From NCBI GenBank assembly GCA_020848735.1, contig JADLHO010000126.1, forward strand, positions 59,835-123,834: a stretch of 64,000 nucleotides of DNA, read 5' to 3'. Shown here piece by piece: positions 47,856 through 56,170 of this stretch. Positions within the stretch are counted from its first letter, which is position 1. Each line of letters starts with the position of its first letter. Made by a program: the position numbers and the translations under genes. Source of the stretch: Planctomycetota bacterium. GTDB lineage: Bacteria > Planctomycetota > UBA1135 > UBA2386. Below the pieces are notes generated by a model. That model saw only the letters and a program-made list of their open reading frames with translations. It searched no databases and was not told where the DNA came from.

Positions 47856-49514
47856 TCAGTTGGCGCGGATCGTCAGCAGGTCGGTGGTCACGACGCCCAG
47901 CGCGTTCGCCGCGCGATCCACCGCGACGAACTGGACGAACGCCTCGGGGAAGCCGCCGAAGGCCGCGCGCGGCACGAGGAACCCGACGCGCGCGGCACCG
48001 GTGGCGTCGAGCATCAGCGGATGCGTCGCCAGCACGTTGGTCAGCAGGAAGCACCCGGGCGCTCCGATGCCGCCGAGCGCGAACGGCAGCGTGAGCGCTC
48101 CGGCCTGCGCCGCGTCGTTGCCGATGTTGAAGACGGCCATGCCGTTCGACGGACCGCGTGCGATCGTCACGGCGAACTCCTCGCCGTAGGCGAAGCTCGC
48201 CGGGACCACGCCGATGCGCGGGCCACAGCTCGCCCCACCGACGACGCCGACCAGATTGCCGGCGACGGCATCGCGCACGTCGATCGTCTGGACGACGAAG
48301 CGGAACGTCCCCGCGGCGAGGTCGCCGACCGCGTGCACGAGCGAGTGCACACCCGTCGCCGTCTTCAACGGCGCGGGCCCGAACGCCGCGCTCGTGCCCC
48401 CGGCAGGGAACACCGTCGCGAAGAACAGCGATGCCCCGATCGGCACCGTGGCGCCCTGACCGTTCACCACCGCGGGCAACGTGAGGACGCGCGCGCCGGC
48501 GCTGTCCAACGCGAGGTCCACGGCCGGGGCCTTGGCCAGGTGGCGTACGGTGAGACGCGCGCCGCTCGCGAGCGGCGACACATCGTTCGGGAAGCTCGAA
48601 AGTCGCGGCGTGCCTCCGGCATCGAGATGCGCGACGACGGTGACGTCGTCGCCGGCGGCGACGGTCGCGTTCGCCGCGAGCACCGGTGCGCCGTTGAGCT
48701 GGACCGAGAGCGGATAGGTGCCCGGGTTCAACACGAGCGGGCCCCGCAGCTCGCCGAAGTCGAACGCGAAGAGGCGCGCGGCCCCCGCGAACACGTCGAC
48801 CGGCGACGGCAGCGCGGGGATGCCGTGGATCACGGTCACGCGCGCGGTGAGCGACTGACGCTGGACGAGCAGGCCGAAGCTCGGTGCCGCCACGTCGCCG
48901 ACGGCATGCACCGCGTAGGCAACCCCGTTCTCGAGGGCGAGGCGGACGGGCCCGAACGCGCGCGTCGTGGTGCCGGCGACGAAGAGACTCGCGTCGTACT
49001 CGCCCGGGGCCACGTTCGTGGTGACCGTGCCGCCGTTCGCGAGCGCAGGGATCGTCGCGATGCGTGTCCCGTTCTGCTCGAGAGCGACGTCGACCGCCGG
49101 CGCCTTCGCGAGGTGACGGACGGTGAGTCGGCTCTGCGGCAGGGCCAAGGCACTGCGGTCGTTGGTGAACGCGGACAGGCGCGGCGTGCCCGCGGCGTCG
49201 AGGTGCGCGAGCACCGAGTAGTCGACGGCCGCGTTCAACACGAGCGTCGTGCTCAGGATCGGCGTCCCGCCGAGGCGCACCTCGATCGCGTAGCTGCCCG
49301 CGGGCAGCGTGAGCGGCCCGCGTTGCTCGCGGTAGTCGAAGGTGAACAGCGGCGTGCCGTTCGCCACGACGGCGACCGGCTGGGGCAGACCGGGGACTCC
49401 GTGCAGGACGGTGAGACGTGCGTCCTGCGCGAAGGCGACGCCCGAGCTGAAGCTCGCGAACGACGCGATGCTCGCGAGAGCGATGGCGAAGGAGGAGTGG
49501 AAGGTGTGTCGCAT
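47856..49514 (-). CDS. secreted protein with duplicated DUF4397-type domains
   Basis: 552 aa with signal peptide (SSFAIALASIASFASFSSGVAFA). The region of residues 30-430 is a tandem duplication of about 190 residues. Each copy begins RxTVxHGxPxLPxPV and contains FDxxExRGPL, AHLDAxGTPRLS and LTVRHLAKAPAVDxAL, and ends HAVGD; these are DUF4397-like beta-sandwich units, two per copy. A C-terminal domain of about 110 residues (from GGASCGPRIGVVPASF) resembles the beta-domain tails on other secreted proteins of this genome type. Probably surface adhesion or matrix. It is divergent from the FAS1 protein and convergent with feoB (7-nt gap). Confidence 0.82.
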   Translation of the reverse strand: MRHTFHSSFAIALASIASFASFSSGVAFAQDARLTVLHGVPGLPQPVAVVANGTPLFTFDYREQRGPLTLPAGSYAIEVRLGGTPILSTTLVLNAAVDYSVLAHLDAAGTPRLSAFTNDRSALALPQSRLTVRHLAKAPAVDVALEQNGTRIATIPALANGGTVTTNVAPGEYDASLFVAGTTTRAFGPVRLALENGVAYAVHAVGDVAAPSFGLLVQRQSLTARVTVIHGIPALPSPVDVFAGAARLFAFDFGELRGPLVLNPGTYPLSVQLNGAPVLAANATVAAGDDVTVVAHLDAGGTPRLSSFPNDVSPLASGARLTVRHLAKAPAVDLALDSAGARVLTLPAVVNGQGATVPIGASLFFATVFPAGGTSAAFGPAPLKTATGVHSLVHAVGDLAAGTFRFVVQTIDVRDAVAGNLVGVVGGASCGPRIGVVPASFAYGEEFAVTIARGPSNGMAVFNIGNDAAQAGALTLPFALGGIGAPGCFLLTNVLATHPLMLDATGAARVGFLVPRAAFGGFPEAFVQFVAVDRAANALGVVTTDLLTIRAN

Positions 49515-49718
49515 GGCAGTTCGAAGGCACGGGTCCGGATCGGTGGGAATCCGGCGCGTTGAAGGCCCGCCGCAGCGGGCGCGCGGTCCTTCGAGCGGGT
49601 TGCTCGCGCGGATGCACGTCGCGAGCGAGTCGTGATGCGCGCATCCGTCGCGCGCCGCGCGACGAACTCCGCCCCGTCGCACGCGAAGCACGCGTCGACG
49701 ACCCCTCGAGACCCCACC

Positions 49719-50618
49719 ATGCACATCCGCATCGCCACTCTCACCCTTGCGCTCCTCGCCGTCGTGGACCAAGGACTCGCCCAATCGAAGCCCAGGTCCG
49801 CGGACCTCGTCGACGTCGCCGTCGGCGCCGGCTCGTTCAAGACCCTGCTCGCCGCCGCCAAGGCCGCCGGACTCGTGGACGCGCTGCGAAGCGAAGGACC
49901 GCTGACGGTCTTCGCGCCGAGCGACGACGCGTTCGCGAAGCTGCCGAAGGGCACCGTCGAGGGCCTGCTCGAGCCCGCGCGGCGCGATCAGCTCGCGGCG
50001 ATCCTCCGGTACCACATCGTGCCCGGTCGTCTGCTCGCGAAGGACGTGCTCTCCCGCACGCGACTCGCGACGCTCGACGGCTTCGCGCTCACCGTCGGCA
50101 GCGACGCGCACGGCGCGCGCATCGGCGAGGCGAGGATCGTCACGACGGACGTCGCCGCGACGAACGGCGTGATCCACGTGATCGACAGCGTGCTGATGCC
50201 GCCGCGGACCGTCGACCTCGTCGCCCTCGCATCGCGGGCCGGCACGTTCAAGACGCTGCTCGCCGCCGCCGAGGCCGCCGGCCTGACCGCGACGCTCGCG
50301 TCGGATGGACCGTTCACCGTCTTCGCACCGACCGACGAGGCCTTCGCGAAGCTGCCGAAGGGCACCGTCGAGACGCTCCTGCAGCCGGAGAACCGCGACC
50401 GACTCACGGCGATCCTGAAGCACCACGTGGTCGCGGGGCGCATCGATGCACGCAGCGCGGTCGGCGCCGGGACGGCGACGACGCTCAACGGCAGCACGCT
50501 CGAGATCACGCTCGCGAACGGTCGCCTCACGGTCGGCGGCGCCGGCGTGCTCGCGAACGATCTGCTCGCCAGCAACGGCATCGCTCACGTCATCGACACC
50601 GTGCTCCTGCCCCGCTGA
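49719..50618 (+). CDS. secreted protein with two fasciclin (FAS1) domains
   Basis: 299 aa with signal peptide (HIRIATLTLALLAVVDQGLAQ). Two FAS1 domains (about residues 27-160 and 165-299), each with the H1 motif FTVFAPTDEAFAKLPKGTVE (TVFAPSDDAFAKLP in copy one) and H2 VIHVIDSVLMP / IAHVIDTVLLP; they are close copies of each other. FAS1 proteins mediate cell adhesion. The ATG at 49719 starts the signal peptide; an ATG at 49632 would add Arg-rich non-signal residues. It is divergent from the DUF4397 protein with 204 nt between. Confidence 0.9.
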   Translation: MHIRIATLTLALLAVVDQGLAQSKPRSADLVDVAVGAGSFKTLLAAAKAAGLVDALRSEGPLTVFAPSDDAFAKLPKGTVEGLLEPARRDQLAAILRYHIVPGRLLAKDVLSRTRLATLDGFALTVGSDAHGARIGEARIVTTDVAATNGVIHVIDSVLMPPRTVDLVALASRAGTFKTLLAAAEAAGLTATLASDGPFTVFAPTDEAFAKLPKGTVETLLQPENRDRLTAILKHHVVAGRIDARSAVGAGTATTLNGSTLEITLANGRLTVGGAGVLANDLLASNGIAHVIDTVLLPR

Positions 50619-50634
50619 GCGCGTACCGACGCGC

Positions 50635-51945
50635 TCAGGGCGCGAGGAATGCGTCCGGCGGCGTCACCGGTCCGCCGTTCTGCAGCGCCGACCAGAGCCG
50701 TCGCTCGGCGCGTCGGAACAGCAGCGCCGCGCGGGCGCCGTCCGGGAAGACCGGTTCGGCGGATCGGGCGCGCGGTCCCGCGTCGCGTACGGCGGCATAG
50801 CGCGCGAGGAGCGCGTGCGCCGCGGCCGTCGTCGACACCGCGTGAGGCGTCGGCTCGCGAAGTCCGGCGAGCCGCGCCTCGTCGAGCAGCAGCATCGCGA
50901 GCGAACCCGGATCGCCGGCGGCGAAGAACGCGCTCGCCTCCGGATCGGCATGCTCGCGGTAGGCGGGCAGGTCGGCCGCGATCAGCGGGATGCCGAGGCA
51001 ACGCGCCTCGTCGATCACCAGTCCGTAGCTCTCGTGCGTGAGCGACGGGATCAACGCGTAGTCGGCCCCGGCCGCCGCGATGTCGCCGTGCGTGAAGCGA
51101 CCCCGGAACTCGACCGGGAACCGCGCCGCGCGCGTGCGCAGGCGTTGGTCGAGCACCGGGTCGTGGCATTCGCCGAAGACGAGCAGTCGCCAGCCACCGA
51201 TCGACGCGAGCGCGTCGAGCGCGAGCTCGAGGCCCTTCTCGGGATAGATCGTGCCGAAGAACACGAGCGTGCGGCCGCGCGGTCCGGCGCGCGCGGCGCG
51301 GCGCTGCGGGACCTCGAGCAGCGGCGGCGGCGACGGCTCGATCAGCCCGAGTCCGCCCGCGGCGAACGCGGCGAGACCCTCGGCGTGCGCGATGCTCGGC
51401 GCGAAGCGCAGGTCCGCGGCGCGCAGCTCGTCGAGGAGATCGAGCCGATGGGCCGCAAAGGCCTCGTCGAGCTCGGTGCGATTCAGCCAGCGTGGACGCG
51501 GTGGCGCCTCCGGCCGCGTCATGCCGACGGGTCGCGTCGGCGTCGCGAGCTGGGTCCAGTAGTCGTGCAGCGTGCAGGCGAGCACCGGCACGCCTTCGCG
51601 ACGGGCGATGCGCACGAGATCCGTCGTGAGGCGGAGCCAGTGGTGCACGTGCACGACGTCGGGTCGCAGGTCGCGCAGCACGCGCGCGAAGCGCTCGCCG
51701 ACCGAGGGCGACCACGCCTTCTCCCATGACTCGAAGTAGAGATCCTCGCGCGGCAGGAAGATCACGCGGAGCTCGTCGACGCGGGCCTCGCGCAGCTCGC
51801 CGGCGCGACCGCCCTCGATCGTCCCGGCGACGACCACGAGCTCGTGTCCGGCCACCCGCATCGCCCGCGCGAGCGCGAGCACGACGCGCTCGGTGCCGCC
51901 GCCCGGCGTCGAGGAGAACTGATGCACCACGTGGACGATCTTCAC
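50635..51945 (-). CDS. glycosyltransferase family 4 (GT-B)
   Basis: 436 aa, GTG start (KIVHVVHQFSSTPGGGTERVVLALARAM). The N-terminal acceptor half has the GGGTERV loop; the C-terminal half has FFGTIYPEKGLELALDAL and ESYGLVIDEARCLGIPLIA, typical for nucleotide-sugar donors. It is the last of three glycosyltransferase genes on this strand and overlaps its neighbour by GTGA. It probably extends a surface glycan or glycolipid. Confidence 0.88.
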   Translation of the reverse strand: MKIVHVVHQFSSTPGGGTERVVLALARAMRVAGHELVVVAGTIEGGRAGELREARVDELRVIFLPREDLYFESWEKAWSPSVGERFARVLRDLRPDVVHVHHWLRLTTDLVRIARREGVPVLACTLHDYWTQLATPTRPVGMTRPEAPPRPRWLNRTELDEAFAAHRLDLLDELRAADLRFAPSIAHAEGLAAFAAGGLGLIEPSPPPLLEVPQRRAARAGPRGRTLVFFGTIYPEKGLELALDALASIGGWRLLVFGECHDPVLDQRLRTRAARFPVEFRGRFTHGDIAAAGADYALIPSLTHESYGLVIDEARCLGIPLIAADLPAYREHADPEASAFFAAGDPGSLAMLLLDEARLAGLREPTPHAVSTTAAAHALLARYAAVRDAGPRARSAEPVFPDGARAALLFRRAERRLWSALQNGGPVTPPDAFLAP

Positions 51946-52877
51946 GGCACGGGGACTCCGGAGCTCGGGCGCAGATGACGGTCGACGTCCTGCCGCGTCA
52001 CGCGATGACCGCGCAGTCCATCGCGGATCCCCCGCAGCTTGGCCCACGCGGCGCGTGCGCTCGTGCCTCCGAAGAAGCTGAGCGGGAGCAGGGCGACGTC
52101 GAAGAACCAGAACGCACACCACGTGCGCACCGAACCGTGCGCCCGCAACCAGCGCACCGTGTTCACGGCGCTCATGTACTTGCGCAGCGGGGAGCGACCG
52201 CCACCGGACGAGGAGCTCGCCTCGTGCACCACGCGCACCCAGGGGAGCCAGAGCAGGGTGCGGCCGCGCGCGCGCAGCCGCGCGCCGAGATCGACGTCCT
52301 CCCAGTACATGAAGTACGCCTCGTCGAGATCGCCGATCGCCGCGAGGTCGGCGAGGCGATAGAGCACGCAGGCTCCGGTGAGGAAGCCGACGGCCTCGGG
52401 TCCTGCGTCGCGAGGCGTCGGTGCGCGGCCCTGCCGGCGCAGGGTCACGAGGTTCGGCCGCACCCGCACCTCGCCACCCTCGCTCCAGACCCGACCCTCC
52501 GGCGTGACGATCGTCGGCGTGACCCCCGCGAGCGAGGGGTCGTGCTCGAGACAGGCGACGAGCGGCGCGAGGAAGCCGTCCTCGAGGACGACGTCGTTGT
52601 TGAGCAACAGCACCATCTCCGCGCCGAGCGCGCGCGCCCGCGCGAGGCCGCGGTTGATCGCGCCGCAGTAGCCGAGGTTCTCGTCGAACACGAGCAGCTC
52701 GCAGCGTTCGCGGCCCGCGAGTCCGGCGCGCAGGCGCTCGGGGGAACCGTCGCCGCTGCCGTTCTCGATCACGAGCGTGGTGGTCGCGGCGTGCCCGCAG
52801 GCCGCGAGCTGCTCGACGACGCGCAACGTCGCCGCCGCGAGGCGGAAGTTCAGCACGATCGCCACGACCTCAGCCAC
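51942..52877 (-). CDS. glycosyltransferase family 2 (rhamnosyltransferase-like)
   Basis: 311 aa, GTG start. GT-A fold: VAIVLNFRLAAATLRVVEQL, donor/metal motif LLLNNDVVL (DxD-like NND), FLTGACVLYRLADL and YFMYWEDVDLGARLRARG. The C-terminal part has hydrophobic patches suggesting membrane contact. It overlaps both neighbours (8 nt at its 5' end), so the three glycosyltransferases are translated together. Confidence 0.88.
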   Translation of the reverse strand: MAEVVAIVLNFRLAAATLRVVEQLAACGHAATTTLVIENGSGDGSPERLRAGLAGRERCELLVFDENLGYCGAINRGLARARALGAEMVLLLNNDVVLEDGFLAPLVACLEHDPSLAGVTPTIVTPEGRVWSEGGEVRVRPNLVTLRRQGRAPTPRDAGPEAVGFLTGACVLYRLADLAAIGDLDEAYFMYWEDVDLGARLRARGRTLLWLPWVRVVHEASSSSGGGRSPLRKYMSAVNTVRWLRAHGSVRTWCAFWFFDVALLPLSFFGGTSARAAWAKLRGIRDGLRGHRVTRQDVDRHLRPSSGVPVP

Positions 52878-53925
52878 AGGCCCACCTCACGAGTCGGAAC
52901 CACGCGAGGAACACGGCATCGAGCGTGCGGCGCAACCGGGCCGCCGCACCGCGATCGGCGAGACCCGGGTTCGCGGTCATCGGCAAGGCGCAGAGGAGCG
53001 CGCGGTCGGGGACGCTCCGGCCACGGATCAGACGGCGACGTCGCAGCGTCGCGGGCCAGGCGACGAACGCGGCGCAGTTGCCGCGCAGCGTGGCGAATCC
53101 GACGCCACGCGTGCAGGCGAAGCCGAGGTAGACGGCGGCGTAGAGCAGCTGCGCGGGCAACGTGAGGATCAGCGTGCGCCAGCGCGCGTTGCGCAACAGG
53201 ACGAGCCAGCGGTTGCGCGCGTGGAGGTACGCGCGTCGCGACGCATAGCGCGCCCCCGGGCTGCGGAACGAGAGCCCGGCGGTCCCCCCCGCGTGCACGG
53301 CCAAGGCGTCCGCCGCGAGCCGCAGGTTCCAGCCGTGCATCCGCAGACGCCAGCTCACGTCGTTGTCCTCGTAGAGGATGAAGAGCTCCTCGTCGAAACC
53401 GCCGACCGCCAGCAACGCGTCCTTCCGCACGAGGAAGCCGAGCGCGACGAAGGCGCCGACCGGTGCGGGCCAGCGCGGCGCGGTCGCGCGCGGCTGGAAG
53501 AACCCGTGCAGGACGAGCGTGCCGAGGTAGTGCAGGTCGGCCGCGTCGTAGTGGAGCAGCTCCGGTCGATCCTTCACCACGCTCCGCACCTGGACGAGCG
53601 CGCAGCGCGGGTCGTCGTCCATCGCCGTGACGAGGGCCCGCAAGGCACCCGGCGCGAGCTCGACGTCGTTGTCGAGGCAGAGCACGCGCTCGCCACGGGC
53701 GCGCGCGATCCCCACGTTGCGGGCCCCCGCCGCGCCGAGATTCGCCCCCGTGTCCACGATGCACACCGCGGGGAACTGCGCCGCGACGAACTCGCGCGAA
53801 CCGTCGTCGCTGTGGTTGTCGACGAGGATCACCTCGTCGGGCGGCGGGGTCTGCGCGAGGAGCGCGCGCAGGCACGCATCGAGGTAGCCCCGACCGTTCC
53901 AGTTGACGACGACCGCCGAGATCAA
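52870..53925 (-). CDS. glycosyltransferase family 2
   Basis: 351 aa from a TTG at 53925 (ISAVVVNWNGRGYLDACL). GT-A signatures: VNWNGRG, ILVDNHSDDGS, LCLDNDVEL (DND), FILYEDNDVSWRLRMHG. The C-terminal 120 residues include two hydrophobic stretches. The TTG start is chosen because an ideal -10 element (TAGCAT) ends 8 nt upstream and the family N-terminus begins at this point; the long upstream frame has no conserved sequence. It is first gene of the glycosyltransferase trio. Confidence 0.85.
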   Translation of the reverse strand: MISAVVVNWNGRGYLDACLRALLAQTPPPDEVILVDNHSDDGSREFVAAQFPAVCIVDTGANLGAAGARNVGIARARGERVLCLDNDVELAPGALRALVTAMDDDPRCALVQVRSVVKDRPELLHYDAADLHYLGTLVLHGFFQPRATAPRWPAPVGAFVALGFLVRKDALLAVGGFDEELFILYEDNDVSWRLRMHGWNLRLAADALAVHAGGTAGLSFRSPGARYASRRAYLHARNRWLVLLRNARWRTLILTLPAQLLYAAVYLGFACTRGVGFATLRGNCAAFVAWPATLRRRRLIRGRSVPDRALLCALPMTANPGLADRGAAARLRRTLDAVFLAWFRLVRWACG

Positions 53926-53933
53926 GGCGCGGG

Positions 53934-53939
53934 ATGCTA
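53934..53939 (-). promoter_or_regulatory. -10 element TAGCAT with CCCGCGCC, 8 nt from a TTG start
   Basis: Minus-strand TAGCAT-CCCGCGCC-TTG. The discriminator is identical to that of the divergent element at 53997 and the spacing to the start leaves no room for an SD. Confidence 0.55.
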
Positions 53940-53996
53940 GCCCGTCGTCATCGCAAACGCCTGCTGCGATCGCCGCAGCTCGCCCCGGCAGCGCGC

Positions 53997-54002
53997 TATC
54001 AT
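53997..54002 (+). promoter_or_regulatory. -10 element TATCAT with CCCGCGCC, 11 nt from the ATG
   Basis: TATCAT-CCCGCGCCGTC-ATG (54014). It is nearly the same string as at 17564 and is divergent from 53934 with 57 nt between the two hexamers. Confidence 0.55.
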
Positions 54003-54013
54003 CCCGCGCCGTC

Positions 54014-55111
54014 ATGGCCCGCTCCCGCACGGTCGCCCGTTCGCTCGCCGCTGCCACCCTCTGGCTCGCCGTCGATGCGATTCCCGGGACCGCGCCGGCC
54101 GGACCGCAGGACCCGGCTCCCGCGGCGACGCGAGAGGACCCGGTGCCGCAGAAGGCCCAGGCCTCGGCCGACCGCGCCGTGCGCTGGCTGCTGAAGGCGC
54201 AGAACGCCGACGGCTCCTTCGGCGACAACCCGGGCATGCCGGGCGAGATCGGCAACACGTGCATCGCGGTGCTCGCCTTGATGAGCACCGGCAGCACGCC
54301 GACGCGCGGGGCGCACACGCGGGCCATCCAACGCGCGACGACCTGGCTCGATCGGCGCGCGCGCGGCTTCGGCATCTCGAGCGAGCATCTCGACTCGGGG
54401 ACCCTCCTCCAGCGCAAGCTCGGCGCGAACATCGACCTGTATCTGCTGACCCTGCTCGGCAGCCAGCTGCTCGGCAACGGCGTCGACGAGCACGACGAGG
54501 TCCGCCTGCAGGGCGAGCTCGTCGGCGCGGTCGAGCGGATCGCCGCCGCCCAGCAGGCGAACGGCGAATGGGAGACGAGCTACGAACCGATGCTGACGAC
54601 GATCTGCGCGTGGCTCGCCCTGCGCCAGGCCAGCGACGCCGGCATCCGCATCCCTTCGGCCTCCGCCGACAAGGTCGTGCGGTATCTGAAGCAGGACTGC
54701 TTCGAACCCGCCTCGGGGATCTTCCACGACGCCAAGTGGGGACGCGGCGTGCGCTTCGTCTCGCAGTCCGGGGCGCTCCGCGTGCTCTACGGCATGGGCG
54801 AGGGCGGCAGCGCCGACGTGCAACGTGCGACCCAGTACCTCCTGCAGATGAGCTTCGATGCCGACGTCGGCGGCCACGAGGGCGGCGAGGAGTTCCTCGC
54901 CGCGCTCTTCGCGACGCAGGCGCTGCACATCGAACGCGATGGGAACTGGCGCGCGTTCTACCCGCGGATCGTCGACGCCCTCGTCGCCTGCCAGAACCGC
55001 GACGGCTCCTGGGTCGGACACCACTGCATCACCGGCCGCGTGTTCTGCACCTCGTGCTCGATCCTCGCCATGCTCACCCCCCACCGGCTGCTGCCGATGG
55101 TCGAGCGGTGA
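54014..55111 (+). CDS. exported prenyltransferase/squalene-cyclase repeat (alpha6-alpha6 toroid) protein
   Basis: 365 aa with a signal-like N-terminus (TVARSLAAATLWLAVDAIPG). The body has terpene-cyclase-type repeats: AVRWLLKAQNADGSFGDNPG, AIQRATTWLD, ERIAAAQQANGEWETSY, VRYLKQDC, LVACQNRDGSWVGHHC (QW-like motifs). The DxDD proton-donor motif of squalene-hopene cyclase is absent, so it is probably a binding or other non-cyclase protein. The C-terminus has several Cys (HHC, FCTSC). It is linked to a second repeat protein by a GTGA overlap; such proteins are common in Planctomycetota. Confidence 0.85.
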   Translation: MARSRTVARSLAAATLWLAVDAIPGTAPAGPQDPAPAATREDPVPQKAQASADRAVRWLLKAQNADGSFGDNPGMPGEIGNTCIAVLALMSTGSTPTRGAHTRAIQRATTWLDRRARGFGISSEHLDSGTLLQRKLGANIDLYLLTLLGSQLLGNGVDEHDEVRLQGELVGAVERIAAAQQANGEWETSYEPMLTTICAWLALRQASDAGIRIPSASADKVVRYLKQDCFEPASGIFHDAKWGRGVRFVSQSGALRVLYGMGEGGSADVQRATQYLLQMSFDADVGGHEGGEEFLAALFATQALHIERDGNWRAFYPRIVDALVACQNRDGSWVGHHCITGRVFCTSCSILAMLTPHRLLPMVER

Positions 55112-56163
55112 GAGGACGAGGCGCCGCGGGCGCGCTCGCCACCGCGGTCCTCGCCGCGTGTTCGCCGTCGACCGGGGACGCCGCCGCGCGCGCCGCGGCC
55201 TGGCTCGTCGGACGCCAGAGCCCGGACGGGGCGATGCGCTCCGACACCTACGGCGTGCTCCGCGCCGGGCGGGCCACGACCGCGCTCGCGCTCGCGGCGC
55301 TCACCCTGGCCGGCGAATCCCTGCGCGTGGAGCACCGCCCCGCGATCGAGCGCGCGCGCGCGTGGCTCTACCGCGAGGTCGACGCGGACGGAGCCTTGCT
55401 CGGCGACGGCACCGCGCCGGACTACCCGAACTACGCGGCCGCGGCGTTCCTGCTCGCGCTCGCGGCGGACGACGCGCCCGACTGGCGGAGCCGCAGCGCT
55501 CCGATCGTCGCGCGCCTGCGCCGGACGCAGCTCGTGGAAGCCCGCGGCGTCGCGCGCGACCGCCCGGCGCACGGCGGCTTCGACCTCGGCCTCACGACGG
55601 CGCCCGTGCCGGGCGATGCCGCGCATCCCGACCTCTCGGTCACGGCCTTCGTCTGCGAGGCGCTGCGCGCCGCGGGCGTCGCGACGAGCGACCCCGTGCT
55701 TTGCGACGCCAAGGCGTTCGCGCTGCGCTGCGGCACCGCCGACGGTGGCTTGACGTTCTTCCCGCACGACGCCGCGCGCGGCAGCAAGGCGGGCGAGGGC
55801 GTGCCCTATGGAACGGCGACCGCGGACGGCCTGCGCACCCTGCTCGCGTGCGGTGCCGCCGCCGACGACGCGCGCGTGATCGCCGCACGGCGCTGGCTCG
55901 ATGCCCACGCGGACTTCGAACGCGTCCCCGGCTTCGACGCCGCGCACGCGAGCTGGGAGCCCGGTCTCCGTTGCTACTGGCTCGCGAGCGCCGCGCGCGC
56001 GTATGCCGCGCACGGCCACTCGACGCGGCGGCTCGCGGCGATCCACGCGGTGGCCGGCGCGCGGCTCGGCGAGGACGGCAGCCACGCGAACCCGGTCCCC
56101 ACGATGAAGGAGGACGATCCCCTCGTGGCGACCGCGTTGCTGCTCCTCGCGCTCGCACCCTGA
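55108..56163 (+). CDS. lipoprotein with prenyltransferase-type repeats
   Basis: 351 aa, GTG start. Signal RGAAGALATAVLAAC with a lipobox Cys. The remaining part is again an alpha/alpha toroid: AAAWLVGRQSPDGAMRSDTYG, AIERARAWLYREVDADGALLGDG, LRCGTADGGLTFFPHDAARGSKAGEG. Each repeat has a DG at the turn. It is related in fold to the preceding gene though sequence similarity is modest. The two are co-translated and probably work together at the cell surface. Confidence 0.8.
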   Translation: MRGRGAAGALATAVLAACSPSTGDAAARAAAWLVGRQSPDGAMRSDTYGVLRAGRATTALALAALTLAGESLRVEHRPAIERARAWLYREVDADGALLGDGTAPDYPNYAAAAFLLALAADDAPDWRSRSAPIVARLRRTQLVEARGVARDRPAHGGFDLGLTTAPVPGDAAHPDLSVTAFVCEALRAAGVATSDPVLCDAKAFALRCGTADGGLTFFPHDAARGSKAGEGVPYGTATADGLRTLLACGAAADDARVIAARRWLDAHADFERVPGFDAAHASWEPGLRCYWLASAARAYAAHGHSTRRLAAIHAVAGARLGEDGSHANPVPTMKEDDPLVATALLLLALAP

Positions 56164-56170
56164 GCCGGAC

